A stretch of DNA of 64,000 nt from Gordonia aichiensis NBRC 108223 (GTDB taxonomy: Bacteria > Actinomycetota > Actinomycetes > Mycobacteriales > Mycobacteriaceae): positions 186,001 through 250,000 of the forward strand of contig NZ_BANR01000004.1 of the NCBI RefSeq assembly GCF_000332975.1. The letters run 5' to 3'. The translations under genes were made by a program, and so were the position numbers. Numbering within the stretch: position 1 is the stretch's first letter; each line of letters starts with the position of its first letter. A model generated the notes under the pieces. It searched no databases and was not told where the DNA came from. It saw only the letters and a list, made by a program, of their open reading frames with translations. This document shows, piece after piece, positions 27,672 to 37,190 of the stretch.

Positions 27672-28462
27672 AGGTTCTGCTCCGCTTTGATCGACGCGCG
27701 CTCGGCCGCACGCACGTGGTGGTAATCGTCATCGATGCCGTGGTAGGGACTCGGATGCCATTCGCTGTCTCGCTCAAAGGCCTTGATGAACATCCGCTCG
27801 ACAAAGGCGATCTGTCGATGGAAAGCACGCACCTTCTTGTCGGAGCGGACGTCGAAGACGTGCACGTAGATCAGTCGACGACGGTGGTCGATCTCCAGCA
27901 CCATCGTGCCGGGAACGAGATTGAGGTAGTCGACGGCGAGCGTGAGCACCATGTCGGATTTGATCGCGACACGTACGCGGATGACCGCGCCGAGCGGGCG
28001 ATAACCGGGCCGGATCGCCGCCCACGCCACCTGCGCGCTCGACACGAAGAAGTCGACGACCAGTCGCACGATCAGCCACAGGATCGATAGCGGGTGTATG
28101 CGGCCCTCGACGGGAACCCGCGGTAGCGGCAGCAGGATGGAGATGACGAGCGCGAGAACGACACCGCCGATGATGTTGGCCCACGAGACGGTGCCCCACA
28201 ACAGGACCCAGACGAAGGTGAGCCAGGCCAGGACCCACAGGCGAACCGCGAGTTCTCGACCGTCGCTCGCGATGCGGCCGGGGATATGGACGTGTTCACG
28301 CACCCACACGAACACGCGGACGGTGTTCCAGAAGATGAACAGCAGCGACACGCGCCATGCGTTGACGAGGAAGGATCGGACCGGACCCTTGCCGGGCGCA
28401 CGAACGGCACCGGAAGTGCGACGTCGCGTGTTGCGTCCGGGGTGATGGTCACCGTTCGTCAT
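27668..28462 (-). CDS. mnhE: Mrp/Mnh antiporter subunit E
   Basis: A 264-residue subunit, longer than the usual 160 because of an N-terminal arm of about 75 residues with its own hydrophobic stretch and a hydrophilic C-terminal tail. The MnhE core is clear in NIIGGVVLALVISILLPLPR and in VDYLNLVPGTMVLEID. It overlaps mnhD and mnhF by four bases each, which points to tight co-translation. Confidence 0.92.
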   Translation of the reverse strand: MTNGDHHPGRNTRRRTSGAVRAPGKGPVRSFLVNAWRVSLLFIFWNTVRVFVWVREHVHIPGRIASDGRELAVRLWVLAWLTFVWVLLWGTVSWANIIGGVVLALVISILLPLPRVPVEGRIHPLSILWLIVRLVVDFFVSSAQVAWAAIRPGYRPLGAVIRVRVAIKSDMVLTLAVDYLNLVPGTMVLEIDHRRRLIYVHVFDVRSDKKVRAFHRQIAFVERMFIKAFERDSEWHPSPYHGIDDDYHHVRAAERASIKAEQNL

Positions 28463-30066
28463 GTGTCACCTCCCAGCACACTGACGATGTAGTTGGTGCG
28501 GTCGCCGATGTTGTCGGCAGCGCTGTCGGTGAAGCGCAGGATGGGGCCTGCCCAGAACGTGAGTACCAGACCGGCCGCGACCATCAGTGCCGTCGGGATC
28601 ACCATCGAGACCGGCATCCGTCCGACATCCTCGCGGTCGTCGAAGGAGATGTCGTTGCGCTCGTCGATGAGCGCCGAGGGCGCACTGTCGGCGAGTTCAC
28701 CTTCGGGTGCATCGGCGCGTGGGCGCCAGAAGGCCTTGGTCCACACGCGGGCCATCACATAGAGCGTGAGCAGGCTCGTGATCACCGAACCCGCAACCAG
28801 CAGCCACGCCAGCACAGATCCGTCGCGGGTACCGGCCTCGAGGAGTCCGACCTTGCCGATGAACCCCGAGAACGGGGGTATCCCACCGAGATTGAGGGCG
28901 GGGATCAGGAACAGCCCGGCGAGCAGCGGGCTGGCGATCAGACCGCCGAGCCTGCGTAGCGACGCCGAACCCGCCTGGCGTTCGATCAGGCCGACCACGA
29001 GGAACAGGGTGGTCTGCACGAGGATGTGGTGGGCAACGTAGTAGATCGCAGCAGACAGACCCAGCCGCGACGACAGCGCGATCCCGAAGATCATGTAGCC
29101 GATGTGCGAGACGAGCGTGAACGACAGCAGGCGCTTGATGTCCGACTGGGCGATCGCGCCGAAGATGCCGATGAGCATCGTCAGCAGGCCCGCGATCATG
29201 AGGACCGAATCCATCGATCCCCCGGGGAAGAGCAGCGTGTGGATACGCATGATCGCGTACACACCCACCTTTGTCAGCAAGCCTGCGAACACCGCAGTGA
29301 CCGGTGCAGGCGCCGTCGGGTACGAGTCGGGCAGCCAGGACGACAGCGGGAAGACCGCGGCCTTGATCCCGAAAGCGACCAGCAGTACCGCATAGAGGGC
29401 ATTGCGGGTGCCATCGGCCACTGTGTCGAGTCGCAGCGCCATCTCGGCGAGGTTCAGCGTGCCGGTCGTGGCGTAGGCGAATGCGATGCCTGCCAGGAAG
29501 ATCAGCGACGACAGCATCGACACCATGACGTACGACGCACCGGCGCGCACTCGTTCGCCGCTCGCGCCGAGTGTCAGCAGCACGAAGCTCGCAGACAGCA
29601 GGATCTCGAACGAGACGAACAGATTGAACAGATCGCCTGCCAGGAACGAGTTGCAGACGCCCGCACACAGGATCAGATAGGTCGGCAGGAAGATCGACAC
29701 CGGCTGCTGCGACGTTCCGTCGCGGATACCCTGCCCGATCGCGTAGCTCACCACGCACAGCAGGACGACCGTCGACACCACGAGCATCAGCGCGGCGAGC
29801 GGATCGACGACCAGTGTGATCCCGAGCGGACCGTTCGGGTATCCCTTCGACCCCCAGCCGCCGATGTGGACCGAGAACGTGCCGTGCTTGTCGGTGAGAT
29901 AGAGCATCATCCCCGACGCGACGAGGGCGGTACCGATCGCGAGGAGGGCGATCGCACGCTGGAGGATCGGGCTGCGACCGGCGAGGAGCGTGATCGCGGC
30001 GCCGAGTAGCGGTACCAGTGTCGGCAATGTGATGAGGACCGGAATCCACGAGGGCTGGGGTGTCAT
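28459..30066 (-). CDS. mnhD: Mrp/Mnh antiporter subunit D
   Basis: A 535-residue proton-pumping subunit related to complex I NuoM/NuoN, with about 14 helices. The key charged residues lie in FVSFEILLSASF and FGIKAAVFPLSSWLPDSYPTAP (spread over residues 145-260), and SHIGYMIFGIAL is another landmark. Four-base overlaps join it to mnhC and mnhE. Confidence 0.94.
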   Translation of the reverse strand: MTPQPSWIPVLITLPTLVPLLGAAITLLAGRSPILQRAIALLAIGTALVASGMMLYLTDKHGTFSVHIGGWGSKGYPNGPLGITLVVDPLAALMLVVSTVVLLCVVSYAIGQGIRDGTSQQPVSIFLPTYLILCAGVCNSFLAGDLFNLFVSFEILLSASFVLLTLGASGERVRAGASYVMVSMLSSLIFLAGIAFAYATTGTLNLAEMALRLDTVADGTRNALYAVLLVAFGIKAAVFPLSSWLPDSYPTAPAPVTAVFAGLLTKVGVYAIMRIHTLLFPGGSMDSVLMIAGLLTMLIGIFGAIAQSDIKRLLSFTLVSHIGYMIFGIALSSRLGLSAAIYYVAHHILVQTTLFLVVGLIERQAGSASLRRLGGLIASPLLAGLFLIPALNLGGIPPFSGFIGKVGLLEAGTRDGSVLAWLLVAGSVITSLLTLYVMARVWTKAFWRPRADAPEGELADSAPSALIDERNDISFDDREDVGRMPVSMVIPTALMVAAGLVLTFWAGPILRFTDSAADNIGDRTNYIVSVLGGDT

Positions 30067-30824
30067 CGATCGTCCCCCTGCTCCGTGGGCGGGCCTGCGT
30101 CGTCGTCACGACCGGGGCCCGGTGATGGTTTCCGCGGGTCCGCGGTCCCCGGGTAGGGCTTGTCCGGATCCTGCAGGTCGTTGCCCAGCGGCCAGGTCAT
30201 GTCGACGACCTCGACGCCTGCGTCAGCGAGTTCGTCCACCTCGCGAGCGACCTCGGTGGCGAGCTCGTCCTCCTCGCGCGAGACCTCGTCGACGACATCG
30301 TCGTCCTCGGGCATCAGGTCGGTTTCGATCTTGGTCCGGTGCAGTGCGGCGTACTCCTCCGGTGTCAGTGGGTTGCCCTCGTCGTCGAAGAGATCGCCGA
30401 GCGGCGTGTCCGCGCCGGTCTCGGGGTTGTCGCTACGGTCGCGGTCGGGCGCGTTCTTGAGGCTGGTGTGCAGCACCTTGCGGTCCTCGACATCGTCTTC
30501 GACGTCGTCGTCGTCGCGGTTGAGCACGAAGAGCCGGTAGACCATCGCGAGGATGAACGCGCCGACTCCCATCGTGATGACGATCGCTGTCAGCACCATT
30601 GCCTGGGCGAGCGGATCGGCATCGTGTGTGCGGTGATCCGACGTCCGGCCCAGGATCGGCGGATTTCCGGGTGGACCGGCGAGCGTGATGATGAGCAGGT
30701 TGATCGCGTTGCCCACCAGGAGCAGACCGAGCAACATCCGGATCAGGCTGCGTTCCATCAGCAGGTATGAGCCGCATGCGGCGAGAATTGCGACGACGAC
30801 CAGCAGGCCGAGGTTGACGCTCAT
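30063..30824 (-). CDS. mnhC: Mrp/Mnh antiporter subunit C with acidic C-terminal extension
   Basis: A 253-residue NuoK-like subunit. The first 115 residues hold three helices with GLLLVGNAINLLIIT and DPLAQAMVLTAIVI, as usual. The remaining 135 residues are hydrophilic and strongly acidic (LFDDEGNPLTPEEYAALHR, then many Asp/Glu), roughly doubling the protein. This cytoplasmic tail is not in the Bacillus subunit. ATG 30824 overlaps mnhA by four bases; a longer open frame upstream is only a shadow of mnhA. Confidence 0.92.
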   Translation of the reverse strand: MSVNLGLLVVVAILAACGSYLLMERSLIRMLLGLLLVGNAINLLIITLAGPPGNPPILGRTSDHRTHDADPLAQAMVLTAIVITMGVGAFILAMVYRLFVLNRDDDDVEDDVEDRKVLHTSLKNAPDRDRSDNPETGADTPLGDLFDDEGNPLTPEEYAALHRTKIETDLMPEDDDVVDEVSREEDELATEVAREVDELADAGVEVVDMTWPLGNDLQDPDKPYPGTADPRKPSPGPGRDDDAGPPTEQGDDR

Positions 30825-33730
30825 CGCCTCGCCTCCTCGACGACGGGGAGGGTGGTGCCCGCCGGAATCGTGGTCTCGACGTCCAGACGCGCGCCGAGGC
30901 TGCGCAGGATGTCGAGTACCAGGCCGACCACGATCAGGTAGATGCCGAGATCGAAGAACAGTGCCGTGACGATCTTGACGTCGCCGAGCAGGGGCAGCGT
31001 GACCTTGAGGACCGCGGACGACAGCGCCGGCGCGCCGAGCAGCAGCGACGTCGCCGCGGTGCCTGCGGAGATCAGCAGCCCGGCGCCGAGGAATTTCCCG
31101 GGTTCGACGGGCAGTGCCTCGCCGAGTTCGTATCGGCCGCCCGCCAGGTACCGCAGCACCAACGCGAGGCCCATCGTCAGGCCGCCTGCGAACCCGCCGC
31201 CCGGTGCGTTGTGGCCGGCGAAGAAGAAGTAGATCGAGAGCACGACCATGGTCGGGAAGATCAGACGCGTGGTCGCCTCCAGGACCATCGAGCGGTTGCG
31301 CGGGTCGCGGAACTCGCTGCCCCGCAGCCAGGTGGTGCGGTCCGGCGGGATCGGATCGTCGTCCTCGTCGCCGTTCTGATTGCCGTTGGCGAGCAGTCGC
31401 GCGGCGTCGGACACACGGGGAGCGGCCCCGAACCTGCGGTTGCGGAACACCATCGACGCGACGCCGGTCGCTGCCACGATGAGCACGCTGACCTCGCCCA
31501 TCGTGTCCCACGCACGGATGTCGACGAGCAGTACGTTGACCGCGTTGGCCCCGTGTCCCCACTTGTATGCGGCCTCGGGGATGTCGATCGAGACGGGCTG
31601 GGAGTTGCGCGCGGCTGCGGCGAACAGTCCGATCACCACGAGTCCGACGCCGACAGCGGCACCGATGAGTGCGCGCACGGCCTTGAATCCCGTCGCGTGC
31701 CGGGGCTCGGGTTCGGCGGGCAGCTTGCGGAGGACGAGGACGAAGATCACCAGGGTGAGCGTCTCCACGAGGAACTGCGTGAGCGCGAGGTCGGGGGCTC
31801 CGTAGAGCGCGAACAGCACGCCGCACCCGTAGCCCGTCACACCGACGATCAGCGTCGCGGCGAGTCGGTTGCGCAGCACGACCGCTGCGATTGCTGCGGC
31901 GATCATGATTCCGCCGATGACCACCTCGATCGTCGAATCGAAACCGCGCAGCGAGAGCCGATCGCGGGAACCGAGGAACAGCACCGTGATCGGCAGGACG
32001 ATCGCGGTGCACATGATCACGCCCTGCGTGATGGGTAGCGAACCGCGCTGGGTGTTGCGAGTCAGCATCAACGACAGCGTGTCGGCCGCGCGCAGCGTCG
32101 CGTCGTAGATGCGGTCGGCGTTGAGCAGCGGGCGATAGCGGAAGAGCAGGTCGCGCAGCCGTCTGATCAGTAGGAACAGTGCTGCGCCACCGACGATGAC
32201 GATGATCGAGAAGACCACGGGCAGACCGAACCCGTGCCACATCGCGAGGTGCTCGATCTCATGGCCGTAGGACGGCAGGCTCTCCGCGTACGGTTCGAAG
32301 GCGTCGCCGATGAACGGACTCAGGAAAGCGGTGGCCACGCCGAGTACCGCGAGAATCGCGGGTGGCATCTGGAACGCGATGGACGGCGGATGCATCTGCG
32401 CGACGACGCGGCTCGGGAGTCGGCGCACCTTGCGCCCGAAGGCGCCCCACAGAAAACGCGTTGTGTACGCCATCGTGATGATCGATCCTGCGAGCAGGAC
32501 GTAATCGACGGTCTCGGCCTGCCAGTGCTGCAGCGACCCGGTGTCCCAGATCGAGGCGAACGCGGTCTCCTTGCCGATGAATCCCATCGTGAACGGCAAC
32601 CCCGCCATGCTCGCGCTCGCGACGGCCGCGATGGCCGCGAGCCAGGGGAGCCGGTGTCCGAGGCGGGCCAGCTTGCGGATGTCGCGGGTACCCGTCGAGT
32701 GGTCGATGATGCCGACCACCATGAACAGGGCTGCCTTGAACATCGCGTGAGCAACGAGCATCGCCAGCGCGGCCATCGCGACGTTGGCGTCACCCATCCC
32801 GAACAGCACGGCGAGAAAGCCGAGTTGCGACACCGTGCCGAAGGCCAGGATGAGCTTGAGGTCGAGTTCGCGCAACGAGCGCCAGCCGCCGAGCAGCATC
32901 GTGAAACAGCCGAGGCCTATCGTCATGACCTGCCAGCTGGTGAGGTCGGAGAACCCGGGCGCGAGGCGTGCGATCAGGTAGATGCCTGCCTTCACCATCG
33001 CTGCGGCGTGCAGATATGCGCTGACCGGCGTTGGCGCGGCCATCGCTCCGGGAAGCCAGAAGTGGAACGGGACGATAGCGGATTTGCTGATGGCACCGAT
33101 CAGCACGAGCACGATGGCGACGTCGACGAACACCCCACTCGACGGCGGGTGCGCGACGAGGTCGGAGAGCAGATACGACCCGGTGCGTTCGCCGAGCATG
33201 ATGATCCCGACCAGCATCGCGAGGCCGCCGAGAGTGGTCACGAGCAGTGCCTGCGTCGCCGATCGGCGGGACGTGGCGCGAACGTGATAGAAGCCGACCA
33301 GCATGAACGACAACACGGTGGTGAGCTCCCAGAAGATGTAGAGCATCAGCATGTTGTCGCTGGCGACGAGGCCGAACATTGCCGCGGCGAAGGCGATCAT
33401 CTCGCCACCGAAGATGGCGACCCGGGGTCGGGCGTCGTCGAAGTAATTCGCGCAGTAGCAGAGCACGAGCGCGCCGACACCGAGGATCAGCACGGACATG
33501 ATCGCGGTCAGCGTGTCGAACCGCATCACGAAGTCCATGCTCAACGTGGGGGCCCACGTGACGGTCTCCACACGGGGAGGCTCGTGCGCGTGTGGCCAGT
33601 TGAGGAGTACCCAGATGAGACCGCCGAGCGGGGCCAGTGCGAGTACGTAGAAACCCTTGGTGCCGAGCGCATGGATGATGGCGGGTGCGATGAGCGCACA
33701 CACGGCCAACACGGCCAACACTGAGATCAA
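30821..33730 (-). CDS. mnhA: Mrp/Mnh antiporter subunit A with fused MnhB domain
   Basis: A 969-residue subunit with over 20 helices. The N-terminal 650 residues are NuoL-like (FWELTTVLSFMLVGFYH; SAIVPFHFWLPGAMAAPTPV), the next part is the MbhD/MbhE-like extension, and from about residue 815 the MnhB domain appears (FFFAGHNAPGGGFAGGL). A separate mnhB is therefore absent. The start is TTG at 33730, supported by ACGGAG seven bases upstream; no ATG or GTG has a comparable site. It heads mnhACDEFG. Confidence 0.93.
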   Translation of the reverse strand: MISVLAVLAVCALIAPAIIHALGTKGFYVLALAPLGGLIWVLLNWPHAHEPPRVETVTWAPTLSMDFVMRFDTLTAIMSVLILGVGALVLCYCANYFDDARPRVAIFGGEMIAFAAAMFGLVASDNMLMLYIFWELTTVLSFMLVGFYHVRATSRRSATQALLVTTLGGLAMLVGIIMLGERTGSYLLSDLVAHPPSSGVFVDVAIVLVLIGAISKSAIVPFHFWLPGAMAAPTPVSAYLHAAAMVKAGIYLIARLAPGFSDLTSWQVMTIGLGCFTMLLGGWRSLRELDLKLILAFGTVSQLGFLAVLFGMGDANVAMAALAMLVAHAMFKAALFMVVGIIDHSTGTRDIRKLARLGHRLPWLAAIAAVASASMAGLPFTMGFIGKETAFASIWDTGSLQHWQAETVDYVLLAGSIITMAYTTRFLWGAFGRKVRRLPSRVVAQMHPPSIAFQMPPAILAVLGVATAFLSPFIGDAFEPYAESLPSYGHEIEHLAMWHGFGLPVVFSIIVIVGGAALFLLIRRLRDLLFRYRPLLNADRIYDATLRAADTLSLMLTRNTQRGSLPITQGVIMCTAIVLPITVLFLGSRDRLSLRGFDSTIEVVIGGIMIAAAIAAVVLRNRLAATLIVGVTGYGCGVLFALYGAPDLALTQFLVETLTLVIFVLVLRKLPAEPEPRHATGFKAVRALIGAAVGVGLVVIGLFAAAARNSQPVSIDIPEAAYKWGHGANAVNVLLVDIRAWDTMGEVSVLIVAATGVASMVFRNRRFGAAPRVSDAARLLANGNQNGDEDDDPIPPDRTTWLRGSEFRDPRNRSMVLEATTRLIFPTMVVLSIYFFFAGHNAPGGGFAGGLTMGLALVLRYLAGGRYELGEALPVEPGKFLGAGLLISAGTAATSLLLGAPALSSAVLKVTLPLLGDVKIVTALFFDLGIYLIVVGLVLDILRSLGARLDVETTIPAGTTLPVVEEARR

Positions 33731-33805
33731 AGGGCACTCCGTCTTTCGTCGCTTGGCGGGGTGTCACGGAGCAACTGCCCGCTCGACTATCTTACCGTTG
33801 CAGTC

Positions 33806-34222
33806 ATGTCGCGCTTAGCCAGGTTCATAGTCGTCCTGCTGACATGCATGCTCGCCCTGGTCGTTGGTGCCTGCTCGTCCGACGACAACGACGGTCGACG
33901 GGGAGTGGCACTGCCGTCTGACTTTCCGACCGAGCAGGTGCCGCTGATCGACGGCACCGTGCTGAGCGCATCGGGCGCCGCGGGCAAGGGGTGGTCGGTG
34001 ACGGTTCAGGCGCCGGCAAGCGACTCGAACGTCCTCGACACCGCCGTCAAGAAGCTGACCGACGCCGGGTACACCGAGTCGCAGCGCACATCGCAGAACG
34101 GACAATCCGTCGTGGTACTGACGGCGGACAAGAGCGGTACGACGTACTGGGTGAGCGCAGGCGTCACGCCTGCGGCTGCGTCGGGTGGCTCGTCGGTTTT
34201 CTACACGATCACGACGAGCTGA
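33806..34222 (+). CDS. Small lipoprotein of unknown function
   Basis: A 138-residue protein with a signal peptide ending in a lipobox-like VVGAC at Cys 23, followed by SSDDNDG. The mature part repeats a short beta-alpha pattern (VPLIDGTVLSASG; VLDTAVKKLTDAGYTES). It should sit on the outer face of the membrane. ATG 33806 is preferred because the lipobox then falls at the normal distance; the frame is open from 33761. It is divergent from the Mrp operon with 75 bases between, which contain TATCTT as a possible -10. Confidence 0.75.
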   Translation: MSRLARFIVVLLTCMLALVVGACSSDDNDGRRGVALPSDFPTEQVPLIDGTVLSASGAAGKGWSVTVQAPASDSNVLDTAVKKLTDAGYTESQRTSQNGQSVVVLTADKSGTTYWVSAGVTPAAASGGSSVFYTITTS

Positions 34223-34363
34223 GGCCTCACAGCAGACGTGCAGGGAGCGGGTAGTCCGGTGTCAGGGACCGTCGCCACCGTGGACGACACCTGTTGATGC
34301 GTCGTGCTCGCGCCGTTGATCGGCGTGGGCCTCGACGCGCCCGAGATGAGGAGCACCCCACAG

Positions 34364-34882
34364 ATGTCCGCACCAACCACCCCCGAGCACCCCGGCGTGA
34401 GCCCCGAGCACCCCGGCGTGAGCCCCGAGCGGCCCGCGAGTCCGGAAACGACCGCGACCTCGAACGATCCGACGGTCGAGCCGAGGCCGACGCTTGCTGG
34501 GCAGGCCGCGCAGCAGGGGCATCCGCGAGCCGAACAGGTGCCGCCGAAGGTCAAGAACGCGATCATCGCAGGCGGAGTCGGTCTGGCGGTCGGTTTCGGG
34601 CTGCTCGGTTTCGGCGCCGGGTACGTCGTCGGTCACGACAACTCGTCGGGTCAGAACCAGATGCGCGGTCCCGGTATGAACGGCGGGGGAATGCCCGGTA
34701 TGAACGGTGGCCAGATGCCCGGCATGAACGGCGGAGCAGGCCAGAATGGGCAGTCACCCTTCGGCGGGCCGGGGCAACAGTCCGACGGTCAGGCGCCCAA
34801 TGGTCAGGTGCCGAACGGTCAGGCGCCCGATGGCCAGGTGCCGAATGGTCAGGCCGGTCAGGGCGCCACCCAGACAAGTTGA
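34364..34882 (+). CDS. Repeat-rich single-span membrane protein
   Basis: A 172-residue protein of low complexity. A Pro-rich N-terminus has the heptad PEHPGVS twice; one membrane helix follows (NAIIAGGVGLAVGFGLLGFG, about 68-90); the C-terminal half contains MNGGGMPG-type and NGQVP/NGQAP-type repeats. The tail should be outside the cell. GAGGAG ten bases before ATG 34364 supports that start; ATG 34346 is possible. Function unknown. It ends 13 bases from the convergent AAA ATPase gene. Confidence 0.7.
   Translation: MSAPTTPEHPGVSPEHPGVSPERPASPETTATSNDPTVEPRPTLAGQAAQQGHPRAEQVPPKVKNAIIAGGVGLAVGFGLLGFGAGYVVGHDNSSGQNQMRGPGMNGGGMPGMNGGQMPGMNGGAGQNGQSPFGGPGQQSDGQAPNGQVPNGQAPDGQVPNGQAGQGATQTS
34382..34423. 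repeat. 21-bp in-frame tandem repeat
   Basis: Two identical units (34382-34402 and 34403-34423) and part of a third encode PEHPGVS. Further in-frame arrays of about 24 bp (34675-34738) and 15 bp (34789-34860) lie later in the same gene. Confidence 0.85.
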
Positions 34883-34895
34883 GGCCCCGCAGCGG

Positions 34896-37190
34896 TCAGT
34901 CGTTGCGTCGGTCCGCGTAAGCGCGGAGATCCTCGACCTGCGCGGCGTCGAGTGACGGGCGCACGCGGGTACGCGCATCGGCGACGTCGTCCGCGGTGAC
35001 CTGTGCTGCGTCGATGTCTCGGCGCATTGCCGAGAGCGCCGCTTCGCGCAGCAGCGCGGCGCAATCGGCGGCCGAGTAGCCGTCGAGATCGGCTGCCAGT
35101 CGCTTGAGGTCGATGCCTTCGGCGAGGGGGACCTTGCGCCCGGCGGTACGCAGGATGTCGGCGCGGGCATCGGCGTCCGGTGGTGGCACGAACACCAGGC
35201 GCTCCAACCTCCCCGGACGCAGCAGCGCCGGATCGATGAGGTCGGGGCGGTTGGTGGCGCCGAGCACCACGACGTCCTGTAGCGGTTCGACGCCGTCGAG
35301 TTCGGTCAACAACGCGGCAACCACCCGATCACCGACACCCGCGTCGGTCGACTGTCCTCGACGCGGTGCGAGGGCGTCGACTTCGTCGAGGAAGATCAGT
35401 GACGGCGCCGATTCGCGTGCCGCGGCGAACAGATCGCGGACGGCCTTCTCCGACGACCCGACCCACTTGTCCATCAGTTCGGCGCCCTTGACCATGTGCA
35501 CCGAGAGCATGCCCGACGCTGCGAGCGCGCGCACGACGAAGGTCTTGCCGCATCCGGGCGGTCCGTAGAGGAGCACCCCACGCGGCGGCTCCACGCCGAG
35601 TCTGGTGAACGTGTCGGGATGCTGCAGCGGCCAGAGCACCGTCTCGGTGAGCGCCTGTTTCGTGTCGGTCATGTCGCCGACGTCGTCGAGCGTGATGGAC
35701 CCGACCGCCACCTCCGGGGTGCGCAGGCGCGAGACCGGCCGGATGACGTCGAGTGCGCCGACGAGATCATCGTCGGTGAGCGTCGGCGGCGCAGCGGTTG
35801 CGCTTGCCCGCGCTGCCGCGCGCAAGGCACCCTCACGGGCGAGTGCCGCAAGATCACCAGCCACGAAACCTGGTGTGCGTGAGGCGATCTGGTCAAGGTT
35901 CAAGACGCCGTCGGTGGGCACCCCGGTGAGGATCACGCCGAGTATGCGGGCACGCCGTGCCGCATCGGGTAGTCCGATGACGAGTTCTCGGTCGCACAGA
36001 TCGGGAGCGCGTAGGCGTTCGTCGACTCCTGCGGGTTCGGCGCTGGTGACGATCAGAGCGATGTGGTCGGACGATGGCGACGCCGCGTCGGCGGGGTTGA
36101 TCGCCGCACGCAGTTCATCGAGGATCAGCGTCGACACCGGTTCGGTCTCGGCGGGCAGCAGGGCGTCGACGTCGGTGATGAGCAGCACCCCTGAGCCGGA
36201 CCGCCGGAGATCGGCGACCGCATCACTGACCGCTCGTAGCCGCGACGACGCCTCGAGCGATCCGACAGTCGGGCCGTCGATGGTGGTCAGAGTTCGTGCA
36301 GCGCAGACCGATCGGGCCAGTGTTGCCTTGCCGGAACCCGCGGGACCGGAGATCAGCACGCCGAGTCGCGGAGTGGCGCCGAGCGCCCGCAACACCGCAG
36401 GCTCGTCGAGTGTGATGTCCAGCCATTCCGTGAGCTTCGCGACCTGGGCGTCGACCCCGACCAGCTCCGACGACGGGCGCACCCGATGTCCTGGCGATTG
36501 GGCACCCGGCGAAGTGGTGACCCAGCCCCGCCCCGTCCGGCCGTCGGCACCGGGATGCGCGCCGCCGGCGCCGGCGTTCATGCCGTCGGCACCGGCTTTC
36601 GCGTCGTTGGCCTTCATGCCGTCGGCGTCGGCTGCGCCCTCAGCCCAGAGGACCGCCGTCGACGGCTGGACACTGACGGGTGAACCCGGGTCAGTAGCGG
36701 CGACGGTGAGCAACTCGTTGGTCCACGTGATCCCGACCGACAGCGCCAGTGCGCGGGTCGCCGAGCTCGCGGTCAGTTCGGGACCGAGGTCGCGCGGCAG
36801 CAGCGACACCGCATCCCCGACCGAGAGCACCTTGCCGAGTAGTGCGCGTCGTAGTGTCGCCTCGTCGACGCCGCGCGACGTGACCGCGGAACCGGTCACG
36901 ACGACGCGCGCCGCTCCGGACACGGCAACCCCGGAGAGCACGACGGATGCGTTTTCTTTGATGCCCGCGTTGGAGAAGGTGATGTCGTCGAGCAGCAGCG
37001 TTCCGGTGGGTGTCCCCGATGGTGCGGCAGCGACGACGGCAGCGGTCACGCGTGCCCCCGTGATCGACACAGCGTCCCATTCGCGTAATCCGAGCGCGGC
37101 CAGTGCTTCGGGATGCGCGCGTACGATCCCGCGCCGCGAATCGGCGGCAGAGGTGTTCAGTCGCGCAGTGAGCGTGAGCTGTGCGTTCAT
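34896..37190 (-). CDS. Tandem AAA ATPase (CDC48/VAT-like, Rv0435c-like)
   Basis: A 764-residue protein. Residues 1-170 form a double-psi-barrel-type N domain. D1 has Walker A GPAGSGKATLAR but a degenerate Walker B (LLITDVDAL, where the DE pair reads TD). D2 is intact: GPPGCGKTFVVRAL, LIFLDEVDALAPRRG and ATNRPDLIDPALLRPGRLE. Such proteins unfold or remodel other proteins with ATP. Between N and D1 is a Gly/Ala-rich stretch with repeated GADGMNA-like units. ATG 37190 overlaps the pssA stop by four bases. Position matches Rv0435c. Confidence 0.9.
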   Translation of the reverse strand: MNAQLTLTARLNTSAADSRRGIVRAHPEALAALGLREWDAVSITGARVTAAVVAAAPSGTPTGTLLLDDITFSNAGIKENASVVLSGVAVSGAARVVVTGSAVTSRGVDEATLRRALLGKVLSVGDAVSLLPRDLGPELTASSATRALALSVGITWTNELLTVAATDPGSPVSVQPSTAVLWAEGAADADGMKANDAKAGADGMNAGAGGAHPGADGRTGRGWVTTSPGAQSPGHRVRPSSELVGVDAQVAKLTEWLDITLDEPAVLRALGATPRLGVLISGPAGSGKATLARSVCAARTLTTIDGPTVGSLEASSRLRAVSDAVADLRRSGSGVLLITDVDALLPAETEPVSTLILDELRAAINPADAASPSSDHIALIVTSAEPAGVDERLRAPDLCDRELVIGLPDAARRARILGVILTGVPTDGVLNLDQIASRTPGFVAGDLAALAREGALRAAARASATAAPPTLTDDDLVGALDVIRPVSRLRTPEVAVGSITLDDVGDMTDTKQALTETVLWPLQHPDTFTRLGVEPPRGVLLYGPPGCGKTFVVRALAASGMLSVHMVKGAELMDKWVGSSEKAVRDLFAAARESAPSLIFLDEVDALAPRRGQSTDAGVGDRVVAALLTELDGVEPLQDVVVLGATNRPDLIDPALLRPGRLERLVFVPPPDADARADILRTAGRKVPLAEGIDLKRLAADLDGYSAADCAALLREAALSAMRRDIDAAQVTADDVADARTRVRPSLDAAQVEDLRAYADRRND

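Noticed and set aside
28697..30109. A 470-codon minus-strand open frame across mnhD
   Set aside because: It is a frame shadow of mnhD, highly basic and without domains. GC-rich DNA often leaves such frames open.
32234..33724. A 496-codon plus-strand frame opposite mnhA
   Set aside because: Composition is dominated by Arg, Glu, His and Gln, with no recognisable domain. It is the antisense shadow of a membrane protein gene.
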